The notes under the pieces were generated by a model. It was not told where the DNA came from, made no database searches, and saw only the letters and a list, made by a program, of their open reading frames with translations. From Ectobius pallidus (taxonomy: Eukaryota > Arthropoda > Insecta > Blattodea > Ectobiidae), in the NCBI GenBank assembly GCA_964059195.1, contig CAXKWD010000011.1:12556451-12620450 (forward strand): a DNA stretch of 64,000 nt. The letters are read 5' to 3'. A program made the position numbers and the translations under genes. How positions within the stretch are numbered: the first letter of the stretch is position 1; each line of letters begins with the position of its first letter. This document shows, one piece after another, positions 20,800 to 31,626 of the stretch.

Positions 20800-21045
20800 T
20801 ATTTTACTGCAGGAAGAATGTTTGCTTGTACAATACATTATTTTATACATAGCACCCTCCAAATTCAATGCACTTACGCCATTGGTTAGGAAGAACTTCG
20901 ATACAGCATGGGAAAAATTATTTTGGTTGACGCTGCAGCCCCTCCTGCACCATCGATTGAACGTCTTCATCAAATTTGAACTTCTGCCCTCCAAGCAGAT
21001 GCTTTAACGGACCAAAGATTTGGAAATATGATGGTGACAAAGTGA
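20800..21045 (-). pseudogene. Mariner transposase C-terminal fragment, left arm
   Basis: Minus-strand reading gives SPSYFQIFGPLKHLLGG, then FDEDVQSMVQEGLQRQPK, and in a shifted frame the region around VSALNLEGAMYK. This is the last part of a mariner D,D34D transposase. The final catalytic Asp is replaced by Tyr (SPSYF in place of APSDF). At least one frameshift and stops are present. Confidence 0.75.
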
Positions 21046-21053
21046 AGGGGGTT

Positions 21054-21365
21054 GCTGAGTGCAGGTGCTTCAACATGATAACGCCCGTCCAGATGCTGCT
21101 CGTGCAACCATGGAATCCATCGACGGCATATGCTTCAAGTGCCTCCCACATCTGCCATACTTGCCAGGTTTGGCACCATCAGATTTTCATATATTTAGTC
21201 CATTAAAGGAGCTCCTTGGAGGGCAGAAGTCCAAGTCTGATGAAGAAATCCAATCGGCGATGCACGAGTGCCTACAGTATCGACCAGAATAATTTTTATC
21301 ATGCGGTATTGAAGCACTTTCTATCTGATGGCATAAGTGCAATGAACTGGGAGGGGACTATGTAG
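21054..21365 (+). pseudogene. Mariner transposase C-terminal fragment, right arm
   Basis: The frame reads VLQHDNARPD, then LPYLPGLAPSDFHIFSPLKE, then DEEIQSAMHE. Counting between the Asp of HDNARP and the Asp of APSDF gives 34 residues, the mariner D34D signature, and both Asp are intact. After RPE a one-base shift is needed to read HAVLKHFLSDGISAMNWEG and the natural TAG at 21363. The DNA-binding domain and first catalytic Asp are missing. Confidence 0.8.
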
Positions 21366-21649
21366 AAAAATAATGTACAAGCAAACATTCTTCCTGCGGT
21401 AAAAAGTGGAAACAAAATTGATTGCGGTTTTCATTTGATTCTCCCTCGTAAAATAGGAATTAAAAGACGAGAGAGGGACATTATCCAGAAGAATAACCTT
21501 TTTTCCTTTTTTTGGTCTATCTTTACGACTCCCTAGCACTATAGTATCAGCGTAGCAATAATACAACTTTTGCTGTCGCTCTTTTCTTAAGTTCTGGCAC
21601 AGCAGTAGCACATAACGCGAATTTACGTAAAGTAAGTTGTTCCCTACAC

Positions 21650-21912
21650 AGGCTGTAAAGGCTTTAGGGTTTCGGAAAGTTGAAACTCCCAGATTTTTAG
21701 ATGTTGGGCACGTGAATGTGTTAAAACATCTGCCAGTTTTACCTCTAGGATTACTCCTGGTACTCATTTCTATTAGAGGCTGAGTCGACCCCAGGGTCAT
21801 AGTGCCACCACAAGTAGGTTAATTGAAAAATCCCAACGACCTGATCGGGGATCGAAGTCGTGTCCTTCCAGTTTATAGCGCAGTGCCTCGACCAATCGCG
21901 CCATGATATAAC
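21650..21912 (-). repeat. tRNA-derived SINE, family A (minus copy)
   Basis: This shares the body AGGCTGAGTCGACCCCAGGG with the copies at 22.9 and 60.9 kb. Box B lies near 21845-21865 (GATCGAAGTCGTG region) and box A near 21885-21905 in reverse. It is truncated at its 3' side. Peptides read from it are not genes. Confidence 0.75.
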
Positions 21913-22147
21913 CTTTTCTATTATCTTGGTCACTTACCGATTTAATTTTCATCGCGAAATCTCACCTTCAGCTGCAAGAAAAGAGATGGAAGTATCTTGG
22001 AAAATGCCAATAGTCAACACTGAAAAAATTGCTAGCCTAAATAGCTCGTTCGATAATTTGCACTATCGCCAAAAAAGACAAATATGATGCGTAAAAAAAT
22101 AAGAAAGAAAGAAATAAACCTAATGTTAAACACTTTACTTACTCAAT

Positions 22148-22266
22148 CCTTAGCCAGACTTCTGCAAACTTTTCGCATGAATGCGAATTCAGTTGTCTAA
22201 CCTTCTGCGAAAATGTATTATTCGAAGGCAGGATTTAAAACGAAACTTGCAGAAGATGGCTAGATC
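22148..22266. repeat. Short inverted-repeat element (~27-bp arms)
   Basis: TTAGCCAGACTTCTGCAAAC at 22150 pairs with the reverse complement of a GTTTCG/CTTGCAGAAGATGGCTAGA stretch at 22238-22266. A ~60-bp loop lies between. It looks like a tiny MITE or its relic. Confidence 0.5.
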
Positions 22267-22876
22267 ATTCTAACTAACCACTTTCCAGACAATCTAAACA
22301 AAAAGAAGTTTCAAATAAAAGTTTTTCTTGTAGGTTGTTTTCGTGCCAAATGAAATCGCTAGACCAGTCTACAAGAAACTCGAGAAAACTGAAATTATCT
22401 TTACGTGAAGCATAAGCGTGGGAGAATGTCTTCAACATACTTTACACTTCGTGCTACATAAGCAGGCGCCTGACATGAATATAACATTCATTGCACCAAA
22501 CACTGAAATATGGAGGGGAGTAATCCACTGGCGCTTGTCCGGTTCAGGGATTACTTAATGCCAGGGGTACCGTGGCTGTTTAGTCGGTAGTGCATCGATA
22601 GCAAAGCTTCAACTTGTGTGGCACTTGGATTGGTTCTGGAGACCGTTGACCTGTCCAGGTTAAATATAAAGGTTTAGATCCGAGGCTGAGGTACAATATC
22701 ATGGTGGACAGACCATCGATTAGAAAACCACTGTAAGGTGTATGTATTACCAAAAACTAACATCTCACCCGTCTCGTTTACTGATTAACAAAGCTTCACT
22801 TTTCAGTACCGAATTTTACGGACCTTTTTATTTTGAAAACAGAGCCCTGAAAACGGGTGCGTCTAATGGTCCGAAG

Positions 22877-23185
22877 AGGGGTACGCCATAGCGTAGTAGT
22901 GGTTGAGGCGCTGCGCTACAAACCGGTAGATCGCGGATTCGATTCCCGATGAGGTCGTTGGAGCTTTTAAATTGGCCTACTCTTTCTGTTAGCACTATGG
23001 CCCTGGGGTCGACTCAGCCTCTAACAGAAATGAGTACCAGGAGCAATCCTGGGGATAAAGGCGGCCGGTGCGTAAGGCTGACAACCTTACCACCTTCATG
23101 TGCCGAATGTCCAAAATCTGGGAGCCTCAACCTCCTGGAACTCTCTGGGCCTCCATGGCCTGTATAGGGATCACTTTACTTTACT
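22877..23185 (+). repeat. tRNA-derived SINE, family A (near full length)
   Basis: Box A is TAGCGTAGTAGTGGTTGAGG and box B is GCGGATTCGATTCCC. The SINE body GGCCCTGGGGTCGACTCAGC follows and it ends with a TTTACTTTACT tail. The head is 5'-complete. Frames such as the 72-codon one at 22949 come from the SINE body and are often mis-annotated as proteins. Confidence 0.85.
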
Positions 23186-23599
23186 AATGGTCTGAAGTAC
23201 TCTAAAACATTAAAATTATGGTAAATATTGCCGGAATCCTATAGTTATAAACAAGGTTGTTTAAACGATAAAATGGTTACAAATTTTGGCACTTGGTCAC
23301 AATCGCAAAATGAGGATAGCTGGAAGCAAGGTATACAATCTGAAAAGAAAGGAATTTTGAGTTCTTTTATACGGAAGGAGTTGTCCCGCTAGGTGATTTA
23401 AATTAAGGCAATGACTTCTGAACAGTACACTTACTGAACTGAGGGTTAGAGGGTGTAAAAGTATCTCCAGACTTTCATGAAGAAATCAATTAAGTTAAAA
23501 TTTATATGATGCCACCTGTACAGAAGAGATTTTCGTACAACGCAGGTTTTAAATTAGAAGTGATTTACACTTGTACAAGGTTATAATTTGTTTATGCAA

Positions 23600-23880
23600 T
23601 GAAGTATGAGTAAGATCTGAAGACACATCCTTTATGGAGCAAGATACTTTTATTATCCTTTATGTTGATATACATGTTAGTTTTAAGATTAATGTTAATA
23701 TTGAATATAACTTGTACTTTAATTGTAAAGATTAATATTTAACTTGAAGACTAATTAATGTCTAATGTTCAAGACTTGAAATTAAGATTTGTAATTTTAA
23801 TTTTAAGATTAGTATTAGCAACTTTGACGAATCACCAGTTTGCGAGCATTGCTCATAATGTAAACGTATGTGATAATAAA

Positions 23881-23949
<69 letters not shown>
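23600..23949 (+). mobile_element. Probable non-LTR retrotransposon 3' end with (ATT)n tail
   Basis: An AT-rich UTR-like stretch ends in GTGATAATAAAGTTATTATT and continues as ~67 bp of ATT repeat (23882-23949). The approach to the tail resembles that of the CR1-group element at 11.8 kb (GGCAATAAAATTATT). No coding sequence is left, so it is strongly 5'-truncated. Confidence 0.55.
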
Positions 23950-24372
23950 GTTGTTGTTCTTTTCCATCACTTGTTTGTGAGTCCTTCTGTTGCATCGGCG
24001 TTTTTCGCAAGAGGCAGCATTATATTGGTAGCCTACATTGAGAAATGCTCTGACTATGATGTTGTGCCTAGAATTACTGATTTTTGCATTAATTTAAGCT
24101 CTTTTGTCCCCATTTATAGTTTTTTTTAGTCCTGTCATCGTCCATTTAGGTACAATTCCATTTGTAGACATTAATAACGGAATTGTTATTACCTCATCTT
24201 GTCGCCACAATTCCTTAACTTCTACACACAGTGACGTATATTTATCTATATTCTCATTGAAATATCTTTCCAAGTTGTTGTTGTTATTATTATTATATTA
24301 TTATTCCCTTTAACATTTTCCGTTTAGAATCACATTAAATTTCTTTTACTTTGAATTTCCATCCTAAATTCA

Positions 24373-24420
24373 TGGTGCGTCTTATAGTCCGGAGCGTCTT
24401 ATAGTCCGTAAAATACGGTA
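24373..24420. mobile_element. DNA transposon terminus (GCGTCTTATAGTCCG type)
   Basis: GGTGCGTCTTATAGTCCGG and a second GCGTCTTATAGTCCG are followed by TAAAATACGGTA. This resembles TIR sequence of widespread animal MITEs whose ends read ACCGTATTTT...GGCGC. The opposite end was not found. Confidence 0.45.
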
Positions 24421-25049
24421 CTTCCATCTGACGAAAGATTCTTCGGCATTTATTGTACAGTTTAACGATGATGCTTGTTGGACACCTTGTACACAGCGAG
24501 AAATCTTAGTGTGATTAATTTGTCTTAGTGCTGGTATTGTTTGCGCAGTCGCAATGCATTTCATTATGTTTTCACGTGCTTCATGTGACACTTCTCGCTC
24601 CTACTGGATGAGTTAAGTGCATTTGCGTGTCTCCACAGTCTCCTATATTGTCCCCAGATGCCTCTAGTGTTGCTCTAGTCAATACAGCAGTTCAGAGAAA
24701 GAACCATCTAATTTACAACATTTTCACTCTGGCTGTAAAACACTAGCATTCAAAAGCATCTAACATTGAGGCATCCTTTCTTCTAAACACAGTGAAAATA
24801 TATTATTCCCTTTTATCAGTTAACAAAAATTAATTTTTTACCTATTTTTAACTGCACACATGAACGTAAGACCTGAACTAACTGTAAAATGACAACCCAT
24901 TTAGTGACAAATGAGAATATTGTTGATAAACTTCATGTTTGGACCAATGGGGTGAAATTAAGTAATTTCCAGCCCACCTTACACTCTCATTACATAAAGA
25001 AGATACTAACAAGAAGAAGAGAGAATAAAATTAATTTTCTTTCTCGAAT
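24421..25049. other. Gap without recognisable features
   Basis: I see no gene or clear repeat in this stretch. Confidence 0.4.
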
Positions 25050-25236
25050 CCTATGCCCCCATGTCGGGGCGAAGGGCCTCCAAGTGGAGGTTTCTGTTTA
25101 CCGATGTGAATTTTGTTACGCTTATTTTCCTAGTGAGAGCAGAGGGACAGGTGGTAAGCCCATCGCCCCTTAACCCCCCTCGGGAAACTAAGGTATTACT
25201 TGGACGTGAAAGGGCCGATAAATTTTGTCCAATTTT
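25050..25236 (-). repeat. tRNA-derived SINE, family B (minus, 5'-truncated)
   Basis: This matches the 3' part of the SINE at 48.8-49.1 kb in reverse: ACCACCTGTCCCTCTGC-like, AAAGGGCCGATAAATTTTGT and ATTACTTGGACGTGAAAGGG. Box A and B are not included. The two copies are close relatives by eye. Confidence 0.75.
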
Positions 25237-25849
25237 GTCCAATAATGGCTTATGTTATGTTTTAATAACATTTTGTTATATAAATATAAGTCACTATTAC
25301 AATTTACAAAAGAATGGTTAAATAATACAGCGCCAATTAATTGTATTTGTGTATACACTTCTGAAGCAATTATATTAAACAGTAAGTTTGTGAATAAAAA
25401 CTATTACTCTTGTTAGTTTGTTCTTTATGTAGTGAGGGTGTAAGGTAGACTAACAAACTATTACTTGATAGTATTGTATTTAGTTCACTGTAGTGTATGC
25501 AGTTGTTTACAGCCTACAAGAAACTCTGTTTGCTGGTAGACTCCATTAATGTATCATTAAGGTTATCCTGTCATTTAATGGTATGCTCGAAATACAAATT
25601 GGTACGATACGAAACAAAGTATTTATTGTTGATAAAGGTCAGCTAAGTTCTTGGGAGGAATGTGATAAGAATGGGAAACTTGTGAAAATCGTGAAGATCT
25701 CCGTATGACTCTGAAGCACAGTTCCGAGATGTAAATAGATTTACGGCTTCAAGGTATAGTCAACCTGATGAGTGATGAGTATTTTTTATAGTGAAAATTC
25801 AAGACATACGAATTTTTCATATTAAACTTGTATAAGTGAGTATATGCTC

Positions 25850-26128
25850 GCTGACTACAAATCCGTCGGCCCGGGTTCGATCCCCGGTACCTCCTCGGAT
25901 TTCTCTGAGGTAGGGAGGTCTGGTAGGGGTGCATTCAACCTCGTGATTCAAATTAAGGAGCTAGAGAAGTAGCGGCTCCGGTCATGGAAACCACCATTAA
26001 CGGCCGTGGGTGACAGCATGCTGACCATATGCCCACCAGTCCTGCCGTCGCCTATGGTAGATGACGCACCGGTCGGGTGGTAGGCCTTGTCTCTTCTGGG
26101 ATGTTAGCGCCACGGAGTTAGTTAGTTG
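25850..26128 (+). repeat. tRNA-derived SINE, family C
   Basis: Box B is CCCGGGTTCGATCCCCGG, very close to the canonical GGTTCGANTCC. A GC-rich body with CCACCAGTCCTGCCGTCGCC follows and it ends in GGAGTTAGTTAGTTGAG, a short repeat tail. A clear box A is not seen, so the head may be truncated or mutated. Confidence 0.7.
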
Positions 26129-26408
26129 AGTAGACGCGAATACTATTCTGCACATTTTCTAAAAGAAAGTATGTTCCTGAAATGAGTGGAAAGTTTTAAA
26201 ATTGTAGGATTAATAATTTTTAATATGTGTACCCAACTGGTGGGAACTATAGGGCATTTTCTTTTTCGATACTCGCCTTCAGTCATTCTTCTTATTGAAG
26301 TAGGGTAGTGTAATTTATTTCTGTGACCAACTCTCAACTCACTAACATTCTTAAATTTATTAATCTGTGCAAAGAAAATGTGTGTTCGATAGAAGTGGAG
26401 AAAAATAT

Positions 26409-26432
26409 TTGTGTGTGTGTGTGTGTGTGTGT
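26409..26432 (+). repeat. (GT)n microsatellite
   Basis: About 12 GT units lie in otherwise AT-rich DNA. Shorter AC/GT runs occur near 45810, 54488 and 62550. Confidence 0.9.
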
Positions 26433-27323
26433 ATGTATACTGTATGCAATCTACAACTCTTCCTAGTCTCCTGGCGAAAGATATGTTGAATTTTTATTAT
26501 TGTACAATACGTAATTTTTGTATTATTGTTATTTATGACGGCTGGTACATTTACCTTTCATAATACGATTTCATTTTGCAATTTAAACCTCTTAAATTAC
26601 ATCAGATGAACTTTAAATGACAACAATCATTTTTATTATAGTCTATAGCCACATGTCTTCACAATTACCCTTTAATTTAATTCATACTGTACTAGTTAAT
26701 ATGATTAAATTAGCTTGGTGGAGGTTTGGTGTATGGAAGTTAAGGGAAGGAAAGAAGCATTTCAAAAAAATAAAAATAAAAACTTGTGCTTAGCAATGGA
26801 CTTGAAAATGGGGAGCAGATGTCCGGAATCTAAACACGGAGAAAGAGACACGAAATTAAGATCGATATATTTTTATACATATTCTAACATCATTAGTCTT
26901 ATTTAACTGATTGACTGTAATAATAACAGATTAATTAAACATTACATTCATGTTTGTGTTAAAATATGGTAATCCTGGAACACCTCATATTTTTTCCAAT
27001 TATAGTCAGTAATATTTTCTGTCAGAGCCCATCATTCTGCTATTCTCCTAAACCCTGCTTTGAATTAATTCATAACAAAACTTACCATTTTATTTTCCAT
27101 TTTTATTCATAAAATGCTTTATTCACATTTTGTTGCACTAAACCCTAAGGCGGAGTCTGCTATACTCATTAGCATCGTGCTTCTTTCTCGGTGGAATTTT
27201 TTATTAATGTTTGGCTGCATTGTCCTGTCAGTATCGTCTTAAATTAGTTAGATTGAATTCAGCACATTTCATTATTGTAGCACAGTAATAATAGTTATTA
27301 TAAGTAAAGAGTAAACTAAGTAT
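26433..27323. other. Gap without recognisable features
   Basis: Only short unrelated open frames are present and no repeat is recognised. Confidence 0.4.
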
Positions 27324-28046
27324 ATGGTCATGGAACGTCAAAATAATGCTCTACAAAATATTAGAATAGCCGGTAAATCGTTCGAACAAATGGAAAAATT
27401 CAATTACCTGGGAGCAATAATTACAGACACAAATAATATTAAGGCAGAAGTTAAGTGTCGACTAAAATCAAGAAATGCTTGTTTTTATGCAGTTCAGAAA
27501 CTCTTATCTTCTCGTCTTCTGCCCAGAAATCTAAAAATAAAGATTTATAAGACTATTATCCTGCCGGTTGTATTATATGGATGTGAGACATGGTCGCTTA
27601 CTCTTCGGGAAGATCATAATCTGAGAGTGTTCGAAAACAAGATGCTTAGGAAACCTTTTGGGCTAAGAGAGATAAAAATGGGGACTGGAGAAAACTGCAT
27701 AATGACAAGCTTCATGACCGGATATAGTAAGGGGAATTAAATCACGGAGGATGAAATTGGCCGGACATATTGCGCGCATGGGGGAGGAAAGACATAGCTC
27801 AAAAGTACTGATTGGGTGACCCGAAGGGAAAAGACCACGTGGAAGACCTAGACGTATGTGGGAGAACAATATTATGATAGACTTAAGGGAAATAGGATTT
27901 GCAAGGGATGATTCGAGTTAGCACAGATTAGGGTTGAATGGCGAGCTCAGGTAAGCTCGGCAATGAACCTTCGGGTTCGATAAAATAGATAATATTCCTT
28001 TATGTTGCTGAGTTGTTTATTGCCATTTAGTAAGTAAGTAATTAAG
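27324..28046 (+). pseudogene. Non-LTR reverse transcriptase C-terminus, family X copy 1
   Basis: The first frame (27324-27740) reads KSFEQMEKFNYLGAIITDT, then VKCRLKSRNACFYAVQKLLS, then VLYGCETWSL and LRVFENKMLR. A frameshift near 27725 then gives RRMKLAGHIARMG and, after an in-frame TGA (27817), PEGKRPRGRPRRMWENN and DLREIGFARD. This is the palm end, thumb and tail of a cockroach-type non-LTR RT. All catalytic blocks (YADD etc.) are missing. It ends with TAGTAAGTAAGTAA (28028-28046), the short tandem tail of the family. It shares its structure with 59405-60182 and the minus copy at 52.7-53.7 kb. Confidence 0.85.
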
Positions 28047-28915
28047 TATAAGTGAAGAGTAGTAATGAGTCCAAGAGGCTCACCTTAGGTGCTTATAGCT
28101 GCAGAACACATTGGGTGGTGTAGGGTTAAACTACATAGTAGAATTGTGTCGATTATAAAACTCCTTTATTTTCATTTTGAAAAGTTGGCAACCCTATTAG
28201 TATGTAAAAATATAATGAACCCCATAATGAATATTATATAGTACTACGAGAGTAATGAAAAATGTAGATACTATCTATGCGTTTCTTGTGAGAGTATAGT
28301 GATATTGCGTATTTCTTGAAGAGTTTCACTTTCACTGACTTTGACAAATAACAGAGACGCATGCATGAGGTATAGAGTACAGGAACTGAACTAATGACAG
28401 CAAGAACTCTCACCGCTTGTTTGTAAACTGGAAACAACGAAGCAGAGGAAAAAAAATATCTGACTTGAAAACAGTCTCCAATTTGCTGCTTGCGATTTCT
28501 CCCACTTAAATTTCCCCTTTCATTTTTTCCCATTGCGTCATCGAGTTATACGACAGGCTTATCAGAGTAAAAAGAAAACATTTGAAAATATATTTGAAAT
28601 GGTAATATATGCGCATTCTCTTTGTACCTGGAATCTGTGTTTCTTTCTTGAATGATAAAATAAAGCAGTATACTAACAATGTAGATTTTAATATAGGTTC
28701 GAAATCTCAAGCTCCAAGACTCATAACAAGACAGATTTCCATTCAAACACAAACGATAAATTTCTCTTGAGTTTTCTTGCTGCTGATTTAATATCCGCTT
28801 AACACTAGGTCTTATTCAAATTACAGGGATTTCTTAGATCCACGAGGATTTTGCCAAATAGAAGACATAGGCCTACTTGGTATAATATGAATGCGTATCC
28901 AACGCCATGTATTCG
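28047..28915. other. Gap without recognisable features
   Basis: The minus frames at 28234 and 28546 are of low complexity and show no motif. Nothing else is recognised. Confidence 0.45.
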
Positions 28916-29273
28916 TATAGTGCAGTTATTCATTGCATGGCCAGGCGGCATCAAAGGAATAAACCATTAAGTCTTTATGTTAGTTGATCTGACTAAATCA
29001 CTCTTGGCTTCCGCTTTCCAAAACAAAAGCAACATGCAATATTCTCTCATTGTTATCTTTGACCCCAGTTTTTCCCTTGCTTTAATGAAATAACAAGTGT
29101 TATTGTTTACTGTAACTTGATCTTGCAACCGCGCATTTCACTCCATGCGGAGTTGACGAGTAGCTGTCAAAATTGTCACAGGACATTCTTAGACTTTGAT
29201 TGGCTGGGGTAACTAGCTGATTGGTGCGGTAAAAAGGAAGCCGCCTGGCCATGCAATGAATAACTGGACTATA
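28916..29273. mobile_element. MITE with ~36-bp TIRs
   Basis: The left end is TATAGTGCAGTTATTCATTG followed by CATGGCCAGGCGGC. The right end is its near-perfect inverse, ending TAACTGGACTATA. TA occurs at both borders, so a mariner/Tc1-type duplication is likely. The ~360-bp interior has no transposase. Confidence 0.8.
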
Positions 29274-29421
29274 CCTCCTATGCAAGTTTATTCGCTTGTT
29301 CGATAATTTAAGTAAGAACCTAATTCTAATACTTTTTGAGCGAAAAGAAAACGAAAAGTTCGGGCAGTTACCCAAAAATAGTGTTTTAATTTAACAACCC
29401 ATCTTTTGAATTTTTAGTACC

Positions 29422-29560
29422 AGGGGTTCCCACATGGGGGTTAAGACGCAGAGGGGGTCACTGGAATTTCTGGAGGGGGTTTGAAAATTTTGCAAAATTA
29501 GCATTTTATATATTGAAAATAAAAGCGGTCTAGCTTTATAATTAAAAAATTACAAAAAAG
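29422..29560 (+). mobile_element. hAT left terminus, CAGGGGTTCCCA type
   Basis: CAGGGGTTCCCACATGGGGG is a characteristic hAT terminus. GAGGGGGT/GGAGGGGGTTT words follow. The right terminus is not found; the region is interrupted by other elements from 29.7 kb on. Confidence 0.5.
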
Positions 29561-29689
29561 CTCTTCTAATTCTTTAGGTGTGAATAAAACATTTAATATA
29601 CGGTTCAACTAGTCGGCCTGAAGTTGTATCACAGTTACCGAAACGCATTTACTTGTTTAGCGCTCTCGTTTTCTTCGTCCCCACTTGGA

Positions 29690-30330
29690 GAGTCAAACGA
29701 CGGTATTTTCTTTTGTGGTCTGCCGGATTATATTATTGCCTATTGAGGGTGAACTGTAGTTTGCACTCTCAAATCCAAGCAGGTGACAGACTCTGTTGCC
29801 AAGATAATCTAAAAACCAGGGCCCGGATTCTAATGACATGTCATATTTTTATTGATGCTGCATAGACATTGCCAACTTGTAGATAAATCCTAATCTTGGC
29901 CTCTAGATTATAGAAATACATTTGTATTATGTCATTTTTTGTCATTTTATGCCATTTTATATTTTTAGGGCATTTATTTAAATTTTACGTCATTATTTAG
30001 TCACTTTCTTGTCATTTTCTTCCTTATTTAGTCATTTGCATGTATTTACATTGAGTATATGAACTTTTTTCTCGTCGCTAGCGGTGGTGTCTTTGAAGTG
30101 TTGTTTAATGCAAGAAGGAAAAAATCGGCGTTAAGTGTTGTCATGTCTCAGTAGGAAATGAGAATCAAAGAAACGCCAAAATTTTGTATTATATTACTAT
30201 TGTTATTAGATTTACTTTGCACCTGCTTGGATTTGAGAGTGCAAACTACTGTTTACCCTCAATTAAACAATATAATCCGGCAGACCACAAAAGGAAATGT
30301 CGAATATTGACTCGCCAGTGGCTCAGTGCC
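29690..30330. repeat. Inverted duplication, ~110-bp arms
   Basis: The arm at ~29690-29790 (TTGTGGTCTGCCGGATTATA, then TTTGCACTCTCAAATCCAAG) returns inverted at ~30222-30330 (CTTGGATTTGAGAGTGCAAA, then TATAATCCGGCAGACCACAA). The loop contains the left terminus of the 29817 element, so the duplication crosses a transposon border. Confidence 0.75.
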
Positions 30331-30550
30331 AGTATAAATTTCGGTGAGAAAAGAACATTCACAACATTACAGTTATTTACAATTATGTAAAAACTAGTCT
30401 ATAACTTTGTGTGTACAATAATAATTTTTTATAAACAAAATATCAGTTTTTAGGTCATTTTTTATAATTATTAAGTCATTTTCTTTAAAATTTAGGGTCA
30501 TTTTATAGGTCATTTTTCAAACAATTTTAGTCATCAGAATCCGGGCCCTG
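29817..30550. mobile_element. Non-autonomous hAT-like element with GTCATTTT subterminal repeats
   Basis: The termini are CAGGGCCCGGATTCTAATGA on the left and, inverted, CAGGGCCCGGATTCTGATGA on the right. Near both ends GTCATTTT-like words recur many times (29925-30050 and 30450-30535). The 8-bp flanks do not match, which suggests rearrangement. A related terminus ending CATCCGAACCCTA lies at 30644, and a full relative lies at 55720-56187. Confidence 0.65.
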
Positions 30551-30776
30551 CCATATTGGACTCTTGTGTCATATTATTCATTTTTAAGGGCACATTTGCA
30601 GTCATATTTTCCACTTTTTTAGGTCATAAACATCCGAACCCTACTTACAGTAGGCCAACAATTATTCAACTTTTTATAAGGGAGGTTACTTCTCATTAGG
30701 CTAGAGTGATACGAAGTGTGGAGGGGTACTTTTCTTGTAACCGGAGGGGGGGGGCATTCTGCGTAATACTATAGAT

Positions 30777-31618
30777 AAGTGGTTCCCAACCTTTTTCATC
30801 TAGCGACCCACCTTTCCTTATCGGAATACCTCCACGGTCCCTCGGTTCATGGTGGAGTAAAAAACCTTATTTGTATCGTATCCCTTCCTTATGCATATAT
30901 ATAATTTACCATCAAATATTGCAAATATATATTATAAGCTTATGTATGCTTTTTTGAAGATACAGATTGATTATTGATAAACAATTTGTGTTCTGATTTG
31001 AAAATGGTTGACAAAATATAAGCACTTTGTAGCAAAATATTTATTTAACAATAGATATATGTTTGCAATATACTGTATGTAACAAGTGGTTTCATGCTCA
31101 CTAAGAAGTGTTCCTAGGTGAAGATAAAAACTACAATTATAAATGTGCACAAAGTCCATTTTAATTTTTCAGGCAAAATTGCTGTTTTTAAGTAAGAATA
31201 CTATATTAGTGAGATTTTTGGGGCTGTTTCGATTGAACTAACACGTCAATGTCAGGATTGAATGAAGATGTTTTTAGTCTTAAGTCACTTTCAACATTGA
31301 GTTGATTTCTGTATTTGTTTTTTTTTTTAGGAAAACCAAAGTTGAAAAAGTACGTTCACATAAATACGTAGCGGTGAATACCATCAGAAACGAAAATGCA
31401 GTTACGGATATTGTTGGATATTCTGTCCTCGTTCTGTGGTTCTGTTGTCTGTCCCAGATACCAAAAATCAAGAACCAAGAAAACAATTAAGACACAATTT
31501 GATTTGTTTAGATTTTTCTGATCTTTTATGATGGTTTATTCGATGGTTTCTGATACTTTTAGGATCGAGTCGCGACCCACCTGTAACCCTTCCGCGACCC
31601 ACCGGTTGGTAACCGCTG
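30777..31618. mobile_element. hAT element (Charlie-like ends) with perfect 8-bp TSD
   Basis: The left end is AAGTGGTTCCCAACCTTTTT and the right end, inverted, is CAGCGGTTACCAACCGGTGG. CTATAGAT flanks both sides (30769-30776 and 31619-31626). CGACCCACC words occur near both ends. The 842-bp interior keeps the C-terminus of the transposase on the minus strand. Confidence 0.85.
31280..31486 (-). pseudogene. hAT transposase C-terminal dimerisation segment
   Basis: The minus frame reads TATYLCERTFSTLVFLKKKT followed by NTEINSML. This matches the hATC region (YLCExxFSxL...K...R..L) of ZBED/BED5-type hAT transposases, just before the natural C-terminus. The rest of the transposase is lost. It lies within the 30777-31618 hAT element, so it marks its lineage. 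Confidence 0.7.
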
Positions 31619-31626
31619 CTATAGAT

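Larger units (their letters stand above)
20758..21448. mobile_element. Palindromic mariner made of two inverted 3' ends
   Basis: The element starts CGAGGGAGAATC and ends GATTCTCCCTCG, flanked on both sides by TA (20756-20757 and 21449-21450), the mariner target duplication. The left ~290 bp and right ~400 bp are inverted diverged copies of the 3' end of a mariner. Each carries the C-terminal part of a transposase that reads outward. The centre is near 21045-21057. The 5' end and the transposase N-terminus are absent. Confidence 0.8.

Noticed and set aside
22949..23167. 72-codon frame MALGSTQPL-like
   Set aside because: It lies inside SINE family A, and similar frames recur in every copy; it is not a gene.
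23758..24129. 123-codon frame with Ile run
   Set aside because: It is a translation of an ATT microsatellite and its flanks.
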